A DNA stretch of 64,000 nucleotides from Bufo bufo (Eukaryota; Chordata; Amphibia; Anura; Bufonidae): the NCBI RefSeq assembly GCF_905171765.1, contig NC_053391.1:656737750-656801749 (forward strand). Direction: 5' to 3'. Of this stretch, positions 52,965 through 63,605 are shown in pieces; within the stretch, counting starts at the first letter, position 1; each line of letters starts with the position of its first letter. The position numbers and the translations under genes were made by a program. The notes beneath the pieces were generated by a model, which was not told where the DNA came from, did no database searches, and saw nothing but the letters and a program-made list of their open reading frames with translations.

Positions 52965-53149
52965 TTAGTTGAAGCCCCATTGGCAGTGATTACAAGCTCC
53001 AGGCTTCTTGAGTATGATCAGTGGCTTAACTAGAGTTATATGGGCCCCAGTGCAAACTTTGGATCAGGCCCCTCCCGCTAGGCCCAGTAGTTGTCTTACG
53101 CGCTGCTGCGACGACGATCGTTACACCCCTGGTCACTGGTAATAATAAT

Positions 53150-53440
53150 ATCCCCCCACTACCCCCAATAATGTCCCTATAGCGCCCACAGTAATGTCCT
53201 ATACTGACCCCAGTAATGTCCTTCCACTGCCCCCAGTAATATCCTATACTGACCCCAGTAATGTCCCCCACTGCCCCCAGTAATGTCCCTATAGCGCCCA
53301 CAGTAATGTCCTTCCACTGCCCCCAGTAATGTCCTTCCACTGCCCCCAGTAATGTCCTTCCACTGCCCCCAGTAATGTCCTTCCACTGCCCCCAGTAATG
53401 TCCTTCCACTGCCCCCAGTAATCTCCCTATAGTGCCCCCA
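53150..53440. repeat. 24-bp minisatellite inside hAT element
   Basis: About a dozen units of CCCAGTAATGTCCTTCCACT followed by GCCC, with variants (ATAGCGCCC, ATACTGACC). Minus-strand Gly/Trp-rich frames here are repeat artefacts. Confidence 0.9.
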
Positions 53441-53498
53441 GTAATTTTCCCCTAGTCTTCACTCACATGTAACGGGGCCTGGCACTGTCACTCTACTT

Positions 53499-53645
53499 CA
53501 GGCATGCTCAATCTGCGGCCCTCCAGCTGTTGCAAAACTACAACTCCCAGCATGCCCGAACAGCCTACAGCTATCAGCCTACAGCAGGGCATTGTGGGAG
53601 TTGTAGTTTTACAACATCTGGAGGGACGCAGCTTGAGCATGCCTG
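53499..53645. mobile_element. 147-bp hAT MITE, second copy
   Basis: Perfect 8-bp duplication ctctactt at 53491-53498 and 53646-53653. Ends CAGGCATGCTCAATCTGCGG and, reversed, CAGGCATGCTCAAGCTGCG. Same length as 44,875-45,021 and carries AACTACAACTCCCAGCATGC at about 53,537-53,556. Confidence 0.9.
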
Positions 53646-53829
53646 CTCTACTTCATGCCGGGGCCCATCAGAGCGCTCATCGCAGCAGCATCGACCTCCC
53701 CCTATCGGGCCCAGGTGCGACCATGATTGTTATGCCACTGGGTATGATGTCACAAGGTCTGTACACCTGGATTTGGGGGTTTTCGGACATTCTTCTCTGC
53801 AGATCCTCCCAAGCTCTGTCAGGTTGAAT

Positions 53830-54690
53830 GAGGACCGTTAAAGGACAGCCATTTTTATGTCTCTCTAGTGATGTTTCATTGGGTTCAAGTCAGGACTCTG
53901 GCTGAGCCAATCAAGGACATTAACAGAGTTGTCCATAAGCCACTACTGTGTTGACTTGGCTGTGTGCTTAGGGTTATTGTCTTGTTGGATGATGAACCTT
54001 TGGCCCAGTCTGAGTTCCAGACCACTCTCTTGTCAGGTTTTCATTAAGATATCTCTGTAATTTTCTCAATTCAGCTTTTCCTCTACCCTTACCAGTCTCC
54101 CTGTCCCAACCACTAAAAAACACTCCAACAGCATACCGCTGCCACCACCATGCTTCACTGTCTGGATGGTGTTGGGCAGGTGATGAGCAGTGTCGACTTT
54201 CCTCCAAACATAACGCTTAGAATTGAGGCCAAAAAGTTCAATCTTGGTTTCATCAGACCAGAGAATCTTGTTTCTTGCAGTCTGAGAGTCCTTTAGGTGC
54301 TTTTTTTGCAACTCTAGGTGTCTTTTACTGACAAGAGGCTTCTTTCTGTCCACTCAGCCATAAAGTCCAGATTGGTAGAGTGCTGCAGTGATTGTTTACC
54401 TTTTGGAAGTTTCTCCCATTTGCACAAAGAATCTTTGGAGCTCAGCCAGAGTGACCATTGGGTTCTTGATAATCTCTTTTACCAAGGTAGCCAGCTTTAG
54501 GAAGAGTCCTGGATGTTTTAGTCTTCTTCCATTTAAGAATTGTGGAGGCCACTGTGTTCTTGAGAACTTTCAGTGCAGCATAAATTTGTTTGTACCCTTC
54601 TCCAGATCTGTGCTTCCTCAAAATCCTGTCTCTGAGCTCTACAGGCAGCTCTTTCCTCCTCGTGGCTTCGTTTGTGCTCTGATATGCATT
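53830..54690 (-). pseudogene. Tc1 transposase remnant
   Basis: Minus-strand fragments include WSDETKIELFGLNSK (54,066-54,353 frame), the first catalytic Asp region. The text near 54,500-54,690 corresponds to the N-terminal DNA-binding region. Multiple frame changes. The same family as the remnant at 29,478-30,160. Confidence 0.78.
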
Positions 54691-54937
54691 TAGAGCTGTA
54701 AGACCTTATACACACGGCTGTGACTTTCCAAAGCATGTCCAATCAACTGAATTTACCACGGGTAGACTCCAGTCAAGGTATAGAAACATCTCAAAGATGA
54801 TCAAGAGAAATCAGAGGCCCCCAGAGCTAAATTTCAAGTGTCGTAGCAAAGGGTCTGAATGTCCGTGCTAAATTAGTTTTTCCTTTTTAATAAATTTGCA
54901 AACATTTCCAAAATTTTCACTTTCTCATTATGAGGTC

Positions 54938-55123
54938 CAGATTGATGGGGGGAAACTTGATCTTTTCTAGCACCAACATATTCGCAGTACTTTGCTGACA
55001 TTATCATTACTCACTGTCTGCAGTGGGGCTTACAACCTAGATTCTACTCCAAGCAGATGTTGCCCTTGGTCAGATTCAAACCTATAGCAAGGTGCTAACC
55101 ATTGACCTACATGAGCCCCTATC
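54938..55123. other. Spacer
   Basis: No gene or clear element. Confidence 0.3.
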
Positions 55124-55131
55124 TTCTATAG

Positions 55132-55255
55132 AAGGGATCAACAACTTTCGGCAATCCAGCTGCTGGGAAACTGCAATGACCAGCATGCAAACATGTTTGA
55201 CTGTTTTTAATAACTTCAATAGAAGTTGTGGAGAGCAGGAGGTGGCTGATCCCTG
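55132..55255. mobile_element. 124-bp hAT MITE, diverged relative of the 147-bp family
   Basis: Flanking octamers ttctatag (55124-55131) and ttctatgg (55256-55263). Ends AAGGGATCAACAAC and, reversed, CAGGGATCAGCCACC. The ZNF143-like motif is degraded (ACTGCAATGACCAGCATGC). Confidence 0.7.
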
Positions 55256-55263
55256 TTCTATGG

Positions 55264-56440
55264 CAATCGGTCTAGACAGATGTTAATAGTAGCGACTTCC
55301 CTTGTAGGGGCAGTACCAAAATTCAATTTTCCATGGGAATTGTATGTTTTTTTATACTCGTGTATGCTAAGCCTCCCATCATGGCCAAATCTCTCTGTGG
55401 CAGGTACTAAAGAGACAACGACTGGTTGTGAGAAGGACATGGTGCCCTGTGCATCTTAGGTGTAGCAACTATTGTGGGGCCCAACAACTAAGGGGGCCCA
55501 TCTCCTCTCAGACATAAGATGCAGCCATGTCAAGAGGCATTGCTTTATGCATTATCCATCATGTGTTCATTATACAAGCATGGTAACATTTTCTCTCCTG
55601 TGCTGTGACATCATAGTGTGCATAAAATACCCCAAACGGGGTATCTGCAATTGTTTATTAGATATTGTATGTCATATTATCTATCTGCTGTATGCTTCAA
55701 TGATAAGGTATGGTTGGCATTAGGAATGGAACCTATAATTTCATCCCTTCCCTCTTGGTAGGAGTGGGCTGGTCCGACTTCCTGCCACGAGGGGGAGCTC
55801 TAGAGAGTTTCAGAGTTAGCTTAGCAAGCCTGAAGTGAGGGTGAACAACCTTCTCCTCCCGCTCCAAGGGTCTTTGGGACTACGAAAACAGCTGTTCTGT
55901 TTTGACCACTACTCCAGGGAGACTGCAAGGTCCCAGAAGATCTGCAAGCTGCAGCTTTCACAGACAACTGAGTGATCAACACTACAGCTATACAGAATCC
56001 GATGCAGGTGAGGGGATAACAAGTTAAGACACCCGTCACCACAGTTCAGGGAAGCCACAAATGCCAGCTTATTGCTGTTAGCAAAGGGAAATAAGAAGAG
56101 AGAAAAGGACTACTCTAGAGTGCTACTGTCTGCCATCTTGCCTGCCACTATACTTCATCATCTGGGGATAGAGACATTGCACCTTGTACAGATGACAGTT
56201 GGATGTACTGTAACTCATCCTTTGCACTCAGTATAGAAAAACATTTCATGTTCTTCTATGTCTGCCTGATCCTTTCACCACCTTTTCACTGCACTGAACC
56301 CGAGAGACTGACAGTCTGAAGGAATACTCTGTGACACAGCATCTCATCAGGGTCACTACCACTCCGATCCTCTGCACTGGCTCCTCAGGGGCTCGACGCA
56401 TGTAGATCATGTCTTTTTTGTGTGCAATATCATGATGTGC
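55264..56440. other. Dispersed LTR-like or unclassified repeats
   Basis: CACTACCACTCCGATCC near 56,352 and TTTCACCACCTTTTCACTG near 56,273 match the 45.2-kb block. No coding frame or paired ends found. Confidence 0.35.
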
Positions 56441-56479
56441 GTTAATGTGACATCACTGTATGATTCCAGTACTGACTGT

Positions 56480-56690
56480 ATGATAACATCACTGTGTGAA
56501 TTATGCCACTATTATGACATCACTATGTGCATTGTCCTTGTATTGTGACACCATGTGTTCATTATCTGAGCATGATGACATCATTATGTTTTTCTCTTTT
56601 GTGTTGTGATGTCATAGTGTGCACATCATGACCTTTTTGTGGGAAATATGCTTGTTCTGTGATGTCATGATGTGTTATCCCTCTAGATAA
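56480..56690. repeat. Direct repeat, left copy (TGATGTCA-rich)
   Basis: ATGCCACTATTATGACATCACTATGTGCATTGTCC through GTGATGTCATGATGTG and TATCCCTCTA recurs at 58,175-58,375. Internally repetitive, with many GTGACATCA or TGATGTCA motifs. The two copies flank the 56,691-58,150 block. Confidence 0.8.
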
Positions 56691-56859
56691 GATAAGATGC
56701 CTTTATTGTCACTGTACAATACAATGAAATGTTGTTTGGAGCAATCCTAGATGCCATGGACAGAGGAACAAGAACTGACATTTAAACTAAAGCATTACAC
56801 TAGAAAAAAAAAAAAACATTGCACTAGAAAGCATTACTATTCACAGTTCACAGCATATA

Positions 56860-57908
56860 CACTCACCTAAAGAATTATTAGGAACACCTGTTCTATTTAT
56901 CATTAATGCAATTATCTAGTCAACCAATCACATGGCAGTTGCTTCAATGCATTTAGGGGGGTGGTCCTGGTCAAGACAATCTCCTGAACTCCAAACTGGA
57001 TGTCAGAATGGGAAAGAAAGGTGATTTAAGCAATTTTGAGCGTGGCATGGTTGTTGGTGCCAGACGGGCCGGTCTGAGTATTTCACAATCTGCTCAGTTA
57101 CTGGGATTTTCACGCACAACCATTTCTAGGGTTTACAAAGAATGGTGTGAAAAGGGAAAAACATCCAGTATGCGGCAGTCCTGTGGGCAAAAATGCCTTG
57201 TGGATGCTAGAGGTCAGAGGAGAATGGGCCGACTGATTCAAGCTGATAGAAGAGCAACGTGACTGAAATAACCACTCGTTACAACCGAGGTATGCAGCAA
57301 AGCATTTGTGAAGCCACAACACGCACAACCTTGAGGCGGATGGGCTACAACAGCAGAAGACCCCACCGGGTACCACTCATCTCCACTACAAATAGGAAAA
57401 AGAGGCTACAATTTGCACAAGCTCACCAAAATTGGACTGTTGAAGACTGGAAAAATGTTGCCTGGTCTGATGAGTCTCGATTTCTGTTGAGACATTCAAA
57501 TGGTAGAGTCCGAATTTGGTGTAAACAGAATGAGAACATGTATCCATCCTCTGATGGCTACTTCCAGCAGGATAATGCACCATGTCACAAAGCTCCAATC
57601 ATTTCAAATTGGTTTCTTGAACATGACAATGGGTTCACTGTACTAAAATGGCCCCCACAGTCACCAGATCTCAACCCAATAGAGCATCTTTGGGATGTGG
57701 TGGAATGGGAGCTTCGTGCCCTGGATGTGCATCCCTCAAATCTCCATCAACTGCAAGATGCTATCCTATCAATATGGGCCAACATTTCTAAAGAATGCTA
57801 TCAGCACCTTGTGGAATCAATGCCACGTAGAATTAAGGCAGTTCTGAAGGCAAAAGGGGGTCCAACACCGTATTAGTATGGTGTTCCTAATAATTCTTTA
57901 GGTGAGTG
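56860..57908 (+). mobile_element. Tc1-type transposon, internally deleted (1,049 bp)
   Basis: TA at 56858-56859 and 57909-57910. Terminal repeats CACTCACCTAAAGAATTATT and its reverse complement, continuing AGGAACACC, look nearly perfect. Transposase remnant on the plus strand. This family differs from the one at 38.6 kb. Confidence 0.92.
57008..57876 (+). pseudogene. Tc1 transposase, frameshift plus internal deletion
   Basis: ATG at 57008 starts the DNA-binding half (MGKKGDLSNFERGMVVGAR, LLGFSRTTISRVYK). A one-base loss near 57,258-57,262 shifts the frame. The catalytic half follows: AWSDESRF (Asp), QQDNAPCH (Asp) and SPDLNPIEHLW (Glu). Between AWSDESRF and QQDNAPCH the spacing is only ~40 residues, much less than usual for Tc1, so roughly 60 residues are deleted. 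Ends at TAG 57874-57876. Inactive. Confidence 0.9.
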
Positions 57909-58169
57909 TATATAGCAAGAGCAAAGTATGAAGTGCTTATGAGTATATATACACACTGATTCAGACACCACTGCAGACAAGAGATCATCATGGGTTCATG
58001 AATGCAGCAGTCAATTTTTTAGTCTGTGGTAGTTTCTATCCTAGTAAGGGGCAATAATCTCCGAGCATTTAGGAGACTGATTGTTTTGGGGTAAAAGCTG
58101 TTCTTCAGCCTAGTGGTGTGGGCATGTAGGGCTCTAAGACGCCTACCAGAGGGCATCACTGCATGATTG

Positions 58170-58380
58170 TGTGGATAATGCCACTATTATGACATCACTA
58201 TGTGCATTGTCCTTGTACTGTGATCTCATGTGTTCATTATACCAGCATTGTGACATCATTATGTTTTTCTCTTTTGCGCTGTGATGTCTGCCTGATCCTG
58301 TGTGCACATCATGACCTTTTTTGAGTGCAATATGCCTGTTCTGTGATGTCATGATGTGTGCTATCCCTCTAAAGTGACAT
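58170..58380. repeat. Direct repeat, right copy (TGATGTCA-rich)
   Basis: See the left copy at 56,480-56,690. Similarity runs through TTATGTTTTTCTCTTTTG and GCACATCATGACCTTTTT. Confidence 0.8.
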
Positions 58381-60870
58381 CACTGTATGAAATATCCAAC
58401 TATTCTGACATAACTGTGTACATTGTCCCTGTGCATTAAGGAAACCAAAGTAATCATAAGCTTTTTGTGTACTTAATATGCTTCTGCAGGTGGTCCTGGT
58501 GCAGTGGGGACCCATTACAAGATTTGCTGTGGAGCCCAGTGGTTGCTTGTTATGCCCTTACATGTTGGCAATGACTTGACCATTGTTGTACGGCCTAGAC
58601 ACCTGTCTTCCAAGTTCAGCATCATCACCCTAGACATAGTTCTTGAGTATTTCGGGAATGGCATGTCTCTGCCACAATATCTACCTGTGGCAATGGTGAT
58701 GTTTTCCTCAGTGCTTCCCATTATGGACACACATGAGCTTAGAAGCAGCCAGAAGTGGGCACTGGAAAGGGGTAGAGTCCCAGTTTGCTGTACAAACCTT
58801 GGTATGGTATTGTGAGCATCTCTATGATGTGTAAAGAGGACCACTAACCAGTGCCCATAGCAACGTTGGTGCTCCAATCCATATCTTGCATTGAGGCTCA
58901 CAGGACATGAACTATGCTCCTAGCAGACATTTTAAATATCACTATATCCTTTAAATCAATCAGCAAGGGATCACTTGACGCAGATAGAAAATAGACATTT
59001 GAAATATGTGCAGATGCAGCAGAGCTGAATAAGTAATTTTGGCAATGTGTGATATTTGTGATGTGTGACAGTGCTATTCATAGACTAGTGAAGACCATAT
59101 AGCTGGTTAAGAATGTCATCCACTGGTTCCCTGCTAAAGGGTTAATATTATGGTTCACTACTATAACCGATAACATGTTTACTGTGATGCTAACTATGGT
59201 CTATGCACCGGTATTCCAAAAGGCTAGCTATGGGGAGGAAATAGTCAAGTGGCAGTCCTTTGTAATAGTTTCTGGGTAGTGTTTTGCCCCCATTTTTCCT
59301 CTGGCTAGTAATGATTTCCTGGTAAGTCAGCAAAGAGCATAGACGTTTGTGCTCGTGTTGGTGTGAAAGCCAGACAAGCTAAAGCAGGAGAAAAGACTTC
59401 TTCTCCAGAGACACACCATCCCTGTGAGGGAAAGCTGTCAGAGAATCAACTTTACTAAGACCTAACCTCTGAGGCAAAGAGGTATTGAATTTTTGCAGCA
59501 TGTTGAGGACCATTGAAGGGACAGTGCTTGGAGACAGACAGGTAATGAACACATACAGCTGTAGACTTTACTGCATGCTGTTAGGATTAATTGCTTCTGG
59601 CGCCCGCCACACAACTGAGATGGACTTCCCATCCAATCGAATGCTGAACCCCACAGTTGGGCATTGCAGAGAAATGTTGAGAGTAATTACATTCCTTTGG
59701 CCATTCGGGAAAATTGCATGTATGCATAGAAAAAGACTCAGGGAGGACTACTAACCTAGCCATCCCTACATACAGGCTTTGGCAAAAACCTACTCTGTGA
59801 CCTACTTGAGAAATGTGCCTCCTGTAGGTATTTTACTATGACCAGGCTGACCTGGTCAATGGGTTCCACTTTCCACCCGCTACCCTGCTTTCTAGCCTTG
59901 CACCCCACTACCCATTAACCCAATATCAAGGCAGGAGACCCCAAAGTCCTGGGTGTGCCCAGCGAGGGAAGAGGGGTTGCGCTCCTCCAAGAACTAAACT
60001 CCTGGCCTGGGTGAGAGCACTGGAGCAGGGTTAGCCACTTTGGGGACTACAAACACCCTCATGTACACCACTCCCATCTTCTCTGCTTTCCACCGCCCTA
60101 GCACTTCCCCATGCTGGCCGGAGCGCTGCAAGAACCCCTGAGAAGCTGTTGTTGACAGCTGTTTATGTCAATGACAAATTACATAGAGCCCATGTAACAT
60201 GTAATGTATAGGTCTGGGTCCCAGCACCTAGGTTCCCAGAGGGTACGTGGTACTTGTCCTCATAATATTCCTCATGCTGTGCTTTTACTGAGAACGATTG
60301 ATCTATTCTGGAACAGTGGCAGAACATCCCAAACTGGGGGCATCCCTCTATTAAAGGTGTTGCCCAGGCTTAGAATAAATTGTTGGATTTTCATACATAG
60401 GCTTTTTCCGGTATTGCAGTTCATCCTCATTGAAGTGAATGGAGCCGAGCTGCAATCCCCGCGACAACCTATGGAGAAGCGTGGCGCTGTTTCTGAAATA
60501 ACAATGACATCTGGACAACCTGTACTAGTAGGACATCTTATATAGGTTAGCTAACCTTCAATACACTGTATTCACATGGCTTTTCTTTCGCTTTGTCTTT
60601 CATACTCAGATTATGGTTTTCTTGTGATTACGGTAAATTGCAAAGATCCCATTAATATTTTTTTTTTATATTGTGGTAGAAATTACTTGTACCCAGCCTA
60701 CGAATGGCAGGAAGCGGGCGTCCGATTCTGTAATGTACAGTAATGTTTCTTAAAATCAACTAATTGAGAAATGAGATGATCTAATGAGGCCTCTAATTAT
60801 GTTGGTTTCAAGGCTCAATTATTATTTCTGGTATGACTTCTTGTTCTTCCCTATACTACACTGATCTTTA
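58381..60870. other. Unassigned stretch
   Basis: No gene recognised. The frame at 58,504-58,815 has no known motif. CACCACTCCCATCTTCTC near 60,068 is another member of the short motif family. TTAAAGGTGTTGCCC near 60,352 resembles dispersed TTAA repeats. Confidence 0.35.
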
Positions 60871-61287
60871 GGCCCCCTTCAATACGGGCGTCGCGGGTGA
60901 GGGCCGGATGCGCTCAGGGTGCATTGCGGGAAACCCGCGCCAGTAGGCACGCAATTGCAGTCAGTTTAGACTACAATGCGTTTTGCACGCGTGAGAGAAA
61001 AAAAAAGAATGTGGTACCCAAATCTGGACTTCTTCACTAAAGTTCCGGTTTGGGTTTGTTGTTCTGTAGATTTTATTATTTTCCATTCTAACATGGTTAT
61101 AGGGGAAAATAATAGCATTCTTTAATACAGAATGCTAAGTAAAAGGTCAATTGAGGGTTAAAAAATAATCAAATAATAACTCACCTCATCCACTTGTTCG
61201 CGCAGCCGGCATCGTCTTCTTTCTTCTTCTTTGAGGACCTGCAAAAGGACCTCATCCAGCCTTAGTGACATCAGACATTAGTGACAT
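60871..61287. repeat. Partial copy of the 35.9-kb palindromic MITE family
   Basis: GGCCCCCTTCAATACGGG, TTTTGCACGCGTGAGA, AAATAATAGCATTCT and CAGCCGGCATCGTCTTC parallel 35,907-36,400. The right half is missing. Confidence 0.6.
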
Positions 61288-61547
61288 GGTCCATTCACAC
61301 GTCCGTGGTGTATTGCGGACCCGCAACACACCCGGCCGGCACCCGCTATAGAAATGCCTATTCTTGTCCGCCGCTGCGGACAAGAATAGGACATGTTCTA
61401 TCTTTTGCGGAGCTGCGGACCGGAATTTCAGGGCCGAAACCCGGAAGTTCGGGGCTGCACTCCGCAAATGCGGAAGCGGAGAGCACATAGTGTGCTTTCC
61501 GCTTCACATCCGGGCCCATAGAGAATGAATGTGACGTGTGAATGGAC
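61288..61547. mobile_element. Harbinger-type MITE (~260 bp)
   Basis: Ends GGTCCATTCACACGTCCG and, reversed, GTCCATTCACACGTCAC. Right flank TAA; left duplication not evident. Relative of 47,444-47,730. Confidence 0.7.
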
Positions 61548-61550
61548 TAA

Positions 61551-61689
61551 GGGTGAGATTTATCAAAACTGGTATAAGGGAAAACTAGCTTAGTTGCCCC
61601 AAGCAACCAATCAGATTGGTGGAATCTGATTGGTTGCTATGGGCAACTAAGCCAATGCTACTTTACACTAGTTTTGATAAATCTCCCTC
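61551..61689. mobile_element. 139-bp palindromic MITE with CCAAT motifs
   Basis: TAA at 61548-61550 (shared with the previous MITE) and 61690-61692. Ends GGGTGAGATTTATCAAAACT and, reversed, GAGGGAGATTTATCAAAACT. Core arms carry AGCAACCAATCAGATT and its complement. Confidence 0.82.
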
Positions 61690-61801
61690 TAATGCCTAAA
61701 TTGTGGTGGACAAATCTTAGTTATAGTACAAATGAATGCTGCCATGCAGGGTTGGACTGCATACCTCCCAAGTTGGTAAACAAACAAAGAGGGACACAAA
61801 A

Positions 61802-62091
61802 GGGCTCATTTAGATGAGCCGTATGCTGTCCGCAAAAATGCGGATCCGTTTTTTTGCGGACAGTTCGGTAAGTTCGCAAAAAAACGGATTGCTTTCCGTT
61901 TTTTTGCTGATCCATAGACTTCAATAGAGCCATGTCCTGATTTTTACTGACAAGTATAGGACATATTTCATTTTTTTGCTGAGCCGTGCAATGGAAGAAA
62001 AGGGCCCCATAGAAATGAATGGGACAGCATCTAATCGCAAAAAAACGGATACGCATTTTTGCGGACAGCGCACGGCCGTCTGAATGAGCAC
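61802..62091. mobile_element. Harbinger-type MITE nested in the hAT element
   Basis: Ends GGGCTCATTTAGATGAGCC and, reversed, GTGCTCATTCAGACGGCCG. Right flank TAA, left flank AAA. Body of CCGCAAAAATGCGGAT motifs. Confidence 0.65.
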
Positions 62092-62218
62092 TAAATGTTT
62101 TCCACACTAGGCCACGACTCTAACTCCCCCCATAACATAACTATACACCTAATCCCACCCAGTCCCCTTAATGCCCCCACATAGTAATTATTCCCCCTTC
62201 ATGCCACTGCCACAGTAT

Positions 62219-62470
62219 TTATACCCACATTGTGCCCCCAGTAATATGCCCAGTTATGTGCCCCCCAGTAATATGCCCACATTGTGCCCACAGTAATATG
62301 CCCACATTGTGCCCCCAGTAATATGCCCAGCATTGCCCTTCAGTTATATGCCCACATTGTGCCCCCAGTAATATACCCAGCAGTGTCCCCAATAATATGC
62401 CCAGCTGTGCCCCCAGTAATATGCCCACATTGTGCCCCCAGTAATATGCCCCCATTGTGCCCCTCACAGA
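62219..62470. repeat. ~25-bp minisatellite inside hAT element
   Basis: About ten units of CCCCCAGTAATATGCCCACA followed by TTGTG. Similar in sequence to the minisatellite of the hAT element at 53,150-53,440 (CCCCCAGTAAT). Confidence 0.9.
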
Positions 62471-62912
62471 AAATAAAAAACAAAACACCACATACTTACC
62501 TTGTTCCTAGCAGCAGCAGCAGCAGGACATCGGCTGCTCTGGTCTGTGGAGGAGGTGGAGCCGAGGCTGACTGCCAGCCGGCCCGACCCCCCGCACAGAC
62601 CAGAGGTGTGGAGAGCCTATGGATGCAGAGAGAGCTGCCAGAAAGCAGGACATACCTCTCCCATACTGGGACAGTGGGACAGCCACTGAAATCCAGGACT
62701 GTCCCGCCAGATCCGGGATGGTTGGGAGGTATGGGAATGGCCCACCAGAGTGCCAAAGGATCCTCCGGTGCGCCCAAGCGCTGACAATAATGGGCCCTTC
62801 ATAAAACAGGGCCCCTTATAAAGCAGGGCCGCTAAGGTCTAGAAGGGGAAGGGCCTCCAGAATCATTTTCTCTGGTGGGCCCAACGAAATTCAGTCCGAC
62901 GCTGTTGCCATG

Positions 62913-63084
62913 TATTTCTAACATACGGTAACAGAGATTCATGTCTCACATAATGGTGCCATATTGTGCTTAAATAATTCTTGTCAACTTTTTCCATCTT
63001 GGAGATGTGCTGTGCCTAATGAATCAGAAAAATATGCCCTTTCCGTCAACAACGTCCCTGTCCACATAGGCCACATACCTTTTA
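62913..63084. other. Spacer
   Basis: No gene or clear element. Confidence 0.3.
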
Positions 63085-63300
63085 ACCCCTTAACCCCTTA
63101 AGGACTCGGCCCTATTTCACCTTACGGACTTGGCCATTTTTTGCAAATCTGACCAGTGTCACTTTAAGTGATGATAACTTTAAAACGCTTTGACTTATCC
63201 AGGCCGTTCTGAGATTGTTTTTTCGTCACATACTGTATTGTACTTCATGACAGTGGTAAAATGAAGTAAAAAAAAAAAACATTTTTAGTACATGACAATC
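63085..63300. repeat. End of an amphibian DNA-transposon-like repeat (unclassified)
   Basis: AACCCCTTAAGGACTCGGCC, GACTTGGCCATTTTTTGCA and ATAACTTTAAAACGCTTTG are a pattern typical of dispersed repeats in frog genomes. Only one end is present. Family uncertain. Confidence 0.4.
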
Positions 63301-63605
63301 TCCTTCTAACAAAGCTAGAACCAGCCCTGTACCTCAAATGGATCCAGAGATCTCCTCATTCATTGCTCTGCTAGATTTATATCAAGCTGGGAGCTCACGG
63401 GGTCATGTGAGCTGCTGCAGCCAAAGACTGGCCTCGGCGGTGACGTGTCCCAAGAGACACGTGAACCAGCAGCGACATGCCACTTGATCGCTGAAGTCAG
63501 TCATTGGCTGCACCGGCACATGTCACCTTGTCCACATGGAAGGTGACAGGCGGGGATCGGAAGACCAGTGAAGAGAATCAGGGAGTCGGAACAGAGCAGT
63601 GGGAA
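63301..63605. other. Unassigned stretch
   Basis: No gene or clear element. Confidence 0.3.

Larger units (their letters stand above)
53019..53740. mobile_element. Non-autonomous hAT element (722 bp) nested in Tc1, with minisatellite
   Basis: Ends CAGTGGCTTAAC and, reversed, CAGTGGCATAAC. Flanking octamers agtatgat (53011-53018) and ggtatgat (53741-53748) match 7 of 8. Interior has a 24-bp minisatellite (53150-53440) and a nested 147-bp MITE (53499-53645). No transposase. Confidence 0.85.
52374..54937 (-). mobile_element. Decayed Tc1 transposon with nested insertions
   Basis: Outer ends pair: AATCTTTGCAAATTTATTAAAAAGG on the left (near 52,410) against TTTTAATAAATTTGCAAAC on the right (near 54,888). 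Between them lie a Harbinger MITE (52483-52964) and a hAT element (53019-53740); removing both restores continuous Tc1 text (CATGACTTAGTTGAAGCC, then TTGAGTATGAT). Transposase sequence is on the minus strand and degenerate. Outer boundaries approximate. Confidence 0.8.
56691..58150. mobile_element. Unclassified retroposon-like repeat split by a Tc1 element
   Basis: Left part GATGCCTTTATTGTCACTGTACAATACAATG and right part CTGTTCTTCAGCCTAGTGGTGTGG resemble a widespread vertebrate interspersed repeat (LINE or SINE 3' type); class not certain. Interrupted by the Tc1 at 56860-57908. Confidence 0.45.
61747..62904. mobile_element. Non-autonomous hAT element (1,158 bp) with minisatellite
   Basis: Ends CAGGGTTGGACTG and, reversed, CAGCGTCGGACTG. 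Flanking octamers ctgccatg (61739-61746) and ttgccatg (62905-62912) match 7 of 8. Contains a nested Harbinger-type MITE (61802-62091) and a minisatellite (62219-62470). No transposase. Confidence 0.83.

Noticed and set aside
53026..53409. Gly/Trp-rich frame (GAVEGHYWGQW repeats)
   Set aside because: Translation of the 24-bp minisatellite. The similar frame at 62,219-62,491 has the same cause.
58504..58815. 103-codon frame after a possible TTCTGCAG splice acceptor as a host exon
   Set aside because: No recognisable motif, no consensus donor placed at a sensible end, and composition like the surrounding non-coding DNA.
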